Positions 58,629 to 64,000 of a DNA stretch of 64,000 nt are shown here, in pieces. A model generated the notes under the pieces. That model was given only the letters and a program-made list of their open reading frames with translations, did not search any database and was not told the origin of the DNA. Origin of the DNA: Halarcobacter mediterraneus (GTDB lineage: Bacteria > Campylobacterota > Campylobacteria > Campylobacterales > Arcobacteraceae); assembly GCF_004116625.1 (NCBI RefSeq), contig NZ_NXIE01000001.1, positions 186,001 to 250,000 of the forward strand, given 5' to 3'. Positions within the stretch are counted from its first letter, which is position 1, and each line of letters opens with the position of its first letter. The translations under genes and the position numbers were made by a program.

Positions 58629-58997
58629 ATGGAATATGGACTAATACCGAATATTGATCAATTTTCAAAAAATAGTGAAATTTTATCTCAGCAAATTCAA
58701 CCTTCAAATGAAATTTCTAAGATAAAACAAGGAGAAGAATCTAAAGAAATTGCAAAAGAAAAGTTTCTTAAAAACAAAGATGTAGAAGAAACTTCAAAAA
58801 CAACATCAGAAAGTGTATCACAATACCAAGAAGTTGTTTTGACAAATCTAAACTTTGGTTTTAATAATCAATCAAAAGATTTTTATGTAAAAGCAATAAG
58901 AGGTGAAGCAGAAAATCAGTATCCAACTGACGAAATGATGAGATTAAAAGCCTTTTTTTTAGCAGAAGCTAAAGAAGAAGCAGCTAAAGCTGTATAA
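58629..58997 (+). CDS. Conserved protein of unknown function
   Basis: The 122-residue protein has a low-complexity, Lys/Glu/Ser-rich first half and a more ordered end: VVLTNLNFGFNNQSKDFYVK, AIRGEAENQYPTDEMMRLKAFFLAEAKEEA. No signal peptide or membrane segment. I do not recognise the family; similar small proteins occur in Arcobacter-type genomes. It has its own strong promoter and terminator, so it is a separate unit. Confidence 0.55.
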   Translation: MEYGLIPNIDQFSKNSEILSQQIQPSNEISKIKQGEESKEIAKEKFLKNKDVEETSKTTSESVSQYQEVVLTNLNFGFNNQSKDFYVKAIRGEAENQYPTDEMMRLKAFFLAEAKEEAAKAV

Positions 58998-59011
58998 TTT
59001 AGCTGCTTTTT
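58979..59011 (+). terminator. Terminator of the small unknown gene
   Basis: AGCAGCTAAA (58979-58988) and TTTAGCTGCT (58998-59007) form a 10-bp stem, followed by T's to 59011. The stop codon lies in the loop. It also sits just after the convergent uvrA stop. Confidence 0.8.
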
Positions 59012-59012
59012 A

Positions 59013-61826
59013 TTAAGAGTTTATTTCTTTGTCTAAGTAAAAACCTGTATAGGATTTTGTTTCTTTATGATTTCTTGCTAGTTCTTCAGGTGTTCCTTGT
59101 GCAACAATTTTACCACCTTTACTTCCACCTTCTGGTCCTATATCGATTATCCAGTCAGAATTTTTTATAATATCTAAATTATGTTCTATTACAAGTACAG
59201 AGTTTCCTACTTCAACTAAGTGATGTAAGACTTTAGTAAGTCTATCTACATCCGCAAAGTGTAAACCTGTTGTTGGTTCATCTAATACATAAAGAGTATT
59301 TCCTGTATCTTTTTTACTTAATTCTTTACTTAACTTGATTCTTTGAGCTTCTCCCCCTGATAAAGTAACTGCATTTTGTCCTAAAGTAATATATCCAAGC
59401 CCCACATCTGAAAGGGTTTGTAATTTTGCTTTTATTTTAGGTACTTTTACAAAAAACTCTAAAGCTTCATCAACACTCATATTTAAAACGTCAGAAATAT
59501 TTTTCCCTTTGTAAAGAATTTCTAAAGTTTGAGCATTATATCTTCTTCCTTGGCAATCATCACATTTAACCATAATATCTGGTAAAAAGTGCATTTCTAT
59601 TTTTATTTCACCTTCTCCTTGGCATTTTTCACATCTTCCACCTTTTACATTAAAAGAAAATCTTCCTATTTTATATCCCCTTAATTGTGCTTCTTTTGTT
59701 TTTGAAAATAATAATCTTATTTCGTCCATTAGTCCTGTATAAGTGGCTGGGTTACTTCTTGGAGTTCTTCCAATAGGAGATTGGTCAAGATAAATTACTT
59801 TATCTAATTTTTCTAAACCTTCAATTTCAACACCATCTATTTTTTTAACTCTTTTTGCATGGTTTAATAACTCTTTTGCAACAGGAAGTAGAGTTTGTAA
59901 AATTAGTGAAGATTTACCACTTCCTGAAACACCTGTTATTGAAACAAGATTTTTAAGAGGAATTTCAACATCTAAATTCTTGATATTATTAATATTAACA
60001 TTTTTTATTTCTATGAACTCTTTTTGTGGTCTATTATGTAAATAATCTATTTTTTTCTTTCCACTTACATATTGTGCTGTTAAAGTTTTTGCTTTATTCA
60101 TTTGTTTTAATGTACCAGCGAAAACAATTTCTCCTCCATATTTCCCAGCATTTGGACCTATATCTACAATATAATCTGCTGCTTCAATAGTTTCTTTATC
60201 ATGTTCAACAACAATTACTGTATTACCTTTTTCTTGTAAGGCTTTTAGTGTTTTAATTAATTTATTTGTATCTCTTTCATGTAAACCAATTGATGGCTCA
60301 TCAAGTACATACATAACTCCTGTAAGTCCAGAACCAATTTGTGAAGCAACACGTATTCTTTGTGCTTCTCCTCCTGATATTGTCCTAGCATCTCGACCTA
60401 AAGTAATATATCCAAGTCCTACATCATGTAAAAAGAAGACTCTTTCTTTGATTTCTTTTAAAATTGGAGCTGAAATCATTTTTTCTTGTTCATTTAAATA
60501 GTCAAAGTTTTTTTCATCTTGAAAAAATGCATGGGCTTCTTCAATAGGTTTATTGATTATATCTGCAATGGTTTTTTTAGCTACATAAACACTTTGAGAA
60601 GAGGGCTTTAATCTATTTCCTCCACAATCAGGACAAACTTTTTCTGTCATAAACTCTGCCATATCTTTTTCATCTTTTATCATGTCATAGGCAATTTTTA
60701 TAATACCTTCCCATTTACGTGTTAGTTTGTGTCTTTTCCATGTAAATTTAGCTTCTTCAACTCCTCCATGAAGAATTGATTTTTGTTGATGTTCTGGTAG
60801 ATCTTTAAATGGTATTGTTATATCAATTGAAGCAGCTTCACAATATGCAATAAGCATTTTAAAGTAATAACCTTTGTTAAAGCCATAAATAATTTTTATA
60901 GCTCCATCTTCAAGTGGTAACTCTTCATTTACAACTTTTTTCATATCTAAAGTATATCTAATACCTAATCCATCACAAGAGGGACAAGCTCCCTTTGGAG
61001 AGTTAAATGAAAATGATAAAGGCTCTAAAGGTTCAAATGAAATTTTACAATCAAAACATGCCATATGCTCAGAGTAATGAATATGTTTTTCACATTTTAC
61101 TTCTTCATGGTTTAATACTTCAATTTCAAGTTCCCCAAAACTTTCTTTTAATCCTTTTTCTACATCTTGCGCAATTCTATCTTTATTTTCATCTTTAATT
61201 ACAACTCTATCTATTACAACTTTAATAGTATGCATTTTGTTTTTTTCTAATTCAATATCTTCATCAAGTCTAGCCATAACTCCATCAATCATAGCTCTTA
61301 CATAACCTTTTGTTCTTAAAGATTCAAGAAGATCTGCAAAAGTACCTTTTTTTCTATTGATTAGTGGAGCTAGTATTACAGTTTTTGCTCCTTGAGGTAA
61401 GTTTAATACTTGTTCTATTACATCACTTGCACTCATTTGAGAAATCGGTTTACCACATTTGTGGCAGTGCTGTTTTCCTATTCTTGCATATAATAGTCTA
61501 AAGTAATCATATACTTCTGTAATAGTTCCTACTGTAGAACGTGGATTTTTAGAAGTGGTTTTTTGATCAATTGCAATTGCAGGAGTTAATCCTTCTATTC
61601 TCTCAACATCTGGTTTTCCAACTTTATCTAGAAATTGTCTTGCATAAGCACTTAAAGACTCAATATATCTTCTTTGTCCTTCAGCATATAGAGTATCAAA
61701 GGCTAAAGTAGATTTACCAGAGCCACTTAAGCCTGTAAAAACTATTAGTTTATTTTTTGGTATTTCTAAATTTATATTTTTTAAGTTATTTTCTTTTGCA
61801 TTATATATTTTGATTGTATCTTGCAT
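59013..61826 (-). CDS. uvrA: Excinuclease ABC subunit A
   Basis: The protein has 937 residues, full length. Two ABC domains: P-loops GLSGSGKST near the start and GVSGSGKSS in the C-terminal half, with ISGGEAQRI and LSGGEAQRI signatures. The zinc fingers appear as CxxC pairs (CEKHIH/CFDC, CPDCGG and CEKCQGEGE/CDDC). UvrA scans DNA for bulky damage and loads UvrB. The upstream region has a good -10 (GGTATAATGC, about 61863). Confidence 0.97.
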   Translation of the reverse strand: MQDTIKIYNAKENNLKNINLEIPKNKLIVFTGLSGSGKSTLAFDTLYAEGQRRYIESLSAYARQFLDKVGKPDVERIEGLTPAIAIDQKTTSKNPRSTVGTITEVYDYFRLLYARIGKQHCHKCGKPISQMSASDVIEQVLNLPQGAKTVILAPLINRKKGTFADLLESLRTKGYVRAMIDGVMARLDEDIELEKNKMHTIKVVIDRVVIKDENKDRIAQDVEKGLKESFGELEIEVLNHEEVKCEKHIHYSEHMACFDCKISFEPLEPLSFSFNSPKGACPSCDGLGIRYTLDMKKVVNEELPLEDGAIKIIYGFNKGYYFKMLIAYCEAASIDITIPFKDLPEHQQKSILHGGVEEAKFTWKRHKLTRKWEGIIKIAYDMIKDEKDMAEFMTEKVCPDCGGNRLKPSSQSVYVAKKTIADIINKPIEEAHAFFQDEKNFDYLNEQEKMISAPILKEIKERVFFLHDVGLGYITLGRDARTISGGEAQRIRVASQIGSGLTGVMYVLDEPSIGLHERDTNKLIKTLKALQEKGNTVIVVEHDKETIEAADYIVDIGPNAGKYGGEIVFAGTLKQMNKAKTLTAQYVSGKKKIDYLHNRPQKEFIEIKNVNINNIKNLDVEIPLKNLVSITGVSGSGKSSLILQTLLPVAKELLNHAKRVKKIDGVEIEGLEKLDKVIYLDQSPIGRTPRSNPATYTGLMDEIRLLFSKTKEAQLRGYKIGRFSFNVKGGRCEKCQGEGEIKIEMHFLPDIMVKCDDCQGRRYNAQTLEILYKGKNISDVLNMSVDEALEFFVKVPKIKAKLQTLSDVGLGYITLGQNAVTLSGGEAQRIKLSKELSKKDTGNTLYVLDEPTTGLHFADVDRLTKVLHHLVEVGNSVLVIEHNLDIIKNSDWIIDIGPEGGSKGGKIVAQGTPEELARNHKETKSYTGFYLDKEINS

Positions 61827-61946
61827 AGTATTCCAGTACTTTTTGATTTTAAATTTGCATTATACCAAATAAAAATGAAACTAAATATAGATAAAATGTA
61901 AGTTAGTAAATTTATCTCTTTTCTTAACTATTTTAAAAAATAATTA

Positions 61947-62681
61947 TTAGAAAAGAGTTTTATAAAGCATAGTAGTTAAAATAATAAAATTTAAAATAAG
62001 AATATATTTTTTATAAGAAGTGGCTTTTATAGAGTTTTTCATTTTTATACCAAAAAATACACCAATTAAAGATGCAAGCCCTACAACAAGCCCTTCTTTA
62101 TAAAGCATTTGTTCACTTATTGCCAAAGAAGTGAATCCTGCTACGGAAGAGAAAATTACAAAAAATAGACTTAGGCTAGTAGCTACTTTTAATGGATATT
62201 TCATAAAACCAACTAAAATTGGTATTAACATTACTGCTCCACCAACACCAATACTCATTGCAATAATTCCAATAAAAAAACCAACTGTAAAAAGTCTTAA
62301 TTTACTATGTTGTTTTATTTCTTCAGTGGGTTCAGAAGGTGAGAAAAAAATTTTTACAATAGAAAATATAATGATTAGTATAAATAAATATTGTAAAAAG
62401 AGGTCAGAAACTAAAGAGTGGATAAAGCTATTTTGCAATCCTCCTACAAAACCACCAAGTCCAATAACAATACCATCTTTGAAAACAGATTTTGCTTTCT
62501 TTGAGTTTAAAAAAGAACCATAAATTGAAGAAAAAACCATTTGCATAATAGAAATTGCAATGGCTTCTTTCATAATAAAACCACTAGCTATAAGCATAGG
62601 AACAAGAATCATTCCTCCTCCTACACCAAAAAAACCAGATACAAAACCTGTAATAATTCCAAATATTGAAAGTTCTAACAT
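61947..62681 (-). CDS. TauE/SafE-family sulfite/organosulfur exporter
   Basis: The 244-residue membrane protein has about seven helices and a twofold repeat: GFVSGFFGVGGGMILVPMLIASGF at the start and GIIAMSIGVGGAVMLIPILVGFM in the middle are the two conserved TauE loops. Members export sulfite, sulfoacetate or related anions. It starts 1 bp before the cysE stop side and lies in the same operon, fitting sulfur metabolism. Confidence 0.87.
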   Translation of the reverse strand: MLELSIFGIITGFVSGFFGVGGGMILVPMLIASGFIMKEAIAISIMQMVFSSIYGSFLNSKKAKSVFKDGIVIGLGGFVGGLQNSFIHSLVSDLFLQYLFILIIIFSIVKIFFSPSEPTEEIKQHSKLRLFTVGFFIGIIAMSIGVGGAVMLIPILVGFMKYPLKVATSLSLFFVIFSSVAGFTSLAISEQMLYKEGLVVGLASLIGVFFGIKMKNSIKATSYKKYILILNFIILTTMLYKTLF

Positions 62682-62682
62682 T

Positions 62683-63465
62683 TTATTTCTTTATTGAATT
62701 CATAGCATCAATAAATCTATTGTAATCTTCTTCTAATTTTTTATCTTTGTTGCTTACATCTATACCATCTTCTTCTTTAAGTACTTCTTCTAAAATATGA
62801 ATTCTCTCTATAAGATATTTAAACATCTCTTTATTAATATCTGGTAAATCATCATGGGCAAGTCTACAGTTTTTCTTATCTTTTTTAATAATTTTAGCTG
62901 GAACTCCAACGGCTGTAGAGTTTTTAGGAACATTACAAACAACTACAGAATTTGCACCAACTTTTGAGTTTTTATCAATTATGATATTTCCTAATACTTT
63001 TGCTCCACTTCCTATAACTGCATTTGATCTAATAGTAGGGTGACGTTTACCTTTATCCAGACTTACTCCACCTAAGGTTACTCCTTGATAAATAAGAACA
63101 TCATCTTCAATAATAGTTGTAGCTCCAATAACAACCCCAATTGCATGATCTATAAATACTCTTCTTCCAATTGTTGCAGCTGGGTGAATATCTGTTTTTG
63201 TTAGTAAAGATCCTATTCCTACTAAAGCTCTTGCTGTTTTTGTCCAACCTTTATTATAAAGTTTATTTGCAATTCTATGATTAATAATTGCCCAAACACC
63301 TGGATAGTTAAAGAATAGTTCAAAACTAGAGTCTAATGCTGGATCATTTAATTTAGGAACGGAAAAATCTTCTTTTATTTGTTTCCATAAAGATATTTTC
63401 TTTTGATCATTTAAAATATGTGTTTTAATTTTTTCATGTATATTTTTTTCTTTTGCTTCACTCAT
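62683..63465 (-). CDS. cysE: Serine O-acetyltransferase
   Basis: This 260-residue protein has an N-terminal helical region (SVPKLNDPALDSSFELFFNYPGVWAIINHRI) and a left-handed beta-helix: DIHPAATIGRRVFIDHAIGVVIGATTIIEDDVLIYQGVTLGG, then GSGAKVLGNIIIDKNSKVGANSVV. The catalytic His and Asp are in IDHAIG. It makes O-acetylserine for cysteine synthesis. It overlaps the speA end by 8 bp, a typical cysE neighbour in these genomes. Confidence 0.93.
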   Translation of the reverse strand: MSEAKEKNIHEKIKTHILNDQKKISLWKQIKEDFSVPKLNDPALDSSFELFFNYPGVWAIINHRIANKLYNKGWTKTARALVGIGSLLTKTDIHPAATIGRRVFIDHAIGVVIGATTIIEDDVLIYQGVTLGGVSLDKGKRHPTIRSNAVIGSGAKVLGNIIIDKNSKVGANSVVVCNVPKNSTAVGVPAKIIKKDKKNCRLAHDDLPDINKEMFKYLIERIHILEEVLKEEDGIDVSNKDKKLEEDYNRFIDAMNSIKK

Positions 63466-64000
63466 TATAACTCCATGCTGTTTTTAGATAGCTATTTTCA
63501 TGTAAATATTTTTCTAAAATTTCATAGGTATTTCTATCTAAATCTTTTTCTAATATATTTTTTATTTCACCTGTGTCATAATCAATATCTTCTAAGATAT
63601 CAATAATTTTTTGAGATTCAATAATCTTTTCTAATTTTAATTCATTATTTTCAAAAACAACATTAACCTCTGTAGGATGAGAAAATAGATTATGTTTCAT
63701 TCCTAAAGTATCTTGATATGCTCCTACATTAAAAAATGCAAGATAATATTCTTCTTTTTCTAAATCTACATTATGTAAATATAAAGGTTTTTTAGCATTA
63801 AACTCTATTTCTCCATCACTATCACAAGTAATATCCCATAAAGAAGCACTTCTTGTAGGTTTTTTATCTAAATGACTAATTGGCATGATAGGAAACTCTT
63901 GATTTATCCCCCATAAATCAGGAAGTGATTGGAAGATAGAGAAGTTTAACAGATATTTTTCTTGTATCTTATTATCGATTCTTTTTAACTCTTCATAGTC
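63458..64000 (-). CDS. speA: Biosynthetic arginine decarboxylase, 3' part (5' end outside window)
   Basis: The frame is open at the right edge; 181 residues are in view. The end of the SpeA barrel/beta domain is clear: FSIFQSLPDLWGINQEFPIM, PISHLDKKPTRSASLWDITC, DSDGEI and LAFFNVGAYQDTLGMKHNLF. It converts arginine to agmatine for polyamine synthesis, with PLP and Mg. The C-terminal helical tail (about 60 residues) is that of the biosynthetic family. Confidence 0.93.
   Translation of the reverse strand, partial: DYEELKRIDNKIQEKYLLNFSIFQSLPDLWGINQEFPIMPISHLDKKPTRSASLWDITCDSDGEIEFNAKKPLYLHNVDLEKEEYYLAFFNVGAYQDTLGMKHNLFSHPTEVNVVFENNELKLEKIIESQKIIDILEDIDYDTGEIKNILEKDLDRNTYEILEKYLHENSYLKTAWSYNE

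Noticed and set aside
1-64000. CRISPR arrays, prophage modules, rRNA and tRNA genes.
   Set aside because: No regular short repeats with spacers, no phage structural genes and no recognisable RNA gene were seen by reading both strands; a covariance search would be needed to exclude small RNAs.

Overview
The window is AT-rich DNA from a member of the Campylobacterota, most likely the Arcobacteraceae. This is inferred from the base composition, the tightly packed gene order and the gene set: NhaD, an OFA-type MFS carrier, DciA-like and LptM-like small proteins, a haem-c GGDEF-EAL protein, and cysE next to speA. No rRNA, tRNA or CRISPR array was found. Most of the window is ordinary chromosome, with one clear accessory stretch and a damaged defence locus at the left edge.

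Layout. 1-3.3 kb: the 3' part of a type I restriction gene (hsdR), then a DUF4011-type gene cut off after about 20 codons by an IS3-family scar, then a convergent hipBA toxin-antitoxin pair with twin operators. 3.5-8.4 kb: a leftward run of nagZ-like hydrolase, diguanylate cyclase, YqeY and an ABC-F ATPase. 8.4-18.1 kb: housekeeping genes, namely MFS carrier, small FAD protein, CDF exporter, aminotransferase, YgjP-type hydrolase, DciA-like protein, a tiny LptM-like lipoprotein missed by length cut-offs, nadB, nhaD and guaA. 18.1-25.4 kb: accessory region. It opens with nested inverted repeats after guaA and a SnoaL-like gene. It then carries an integron-type cassette array with no integrase in view: lysE-type exporter, ABM monooxygenase and RelB/RelE toxin-antitoxin, each followed by an attC-like site. 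An AraC regulator, a VOC protein, secreted proteins, an ankyrin protein and a chimeric pseudogene follow.

25.4-46.8 kb: pentapeptide protein, RNA helicase, acyl-ACP thioesterase, HxlR- and TetR-controlled neighbourhoods, a membrane-cytidylate-kinase-like fusion, a LysE fragment feeding into a START-like protein, and an hrpB-pnuC-kinase-EamA operon. These are followed by arylamine N-acetyltransferase, amino-acid permease, GrpB, a frameshifted PQQ-type sugar dehydrogenase, sfsA, an RNase H-greB-methyltransferase operon and the OFA-family carrier. 46.8-64 kb: a GntR regulator with a textbook promoter and operator plus a NimT-type MFS carrier, ZIP transporter, haem-c GGDEF-EAL protein, SDR, a Cys-His-Asp lipoprotein, a PD-(D/E)XK-like protein, L,D-transpeptidase, MerR regulator, CNNM transporter, uvrA, TauE/SafE, cysE and the 3' end of speA.

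The strongest non-routine signal is the attC array at 19.55-20.60 kb. Next are the IS3 scar that ended a defence gene, the frameshift in a G5T5 tract of the sugar dehydrogenase, and the START-like gene that has no ATG, GTG or TTG where its family N-terminus begins.
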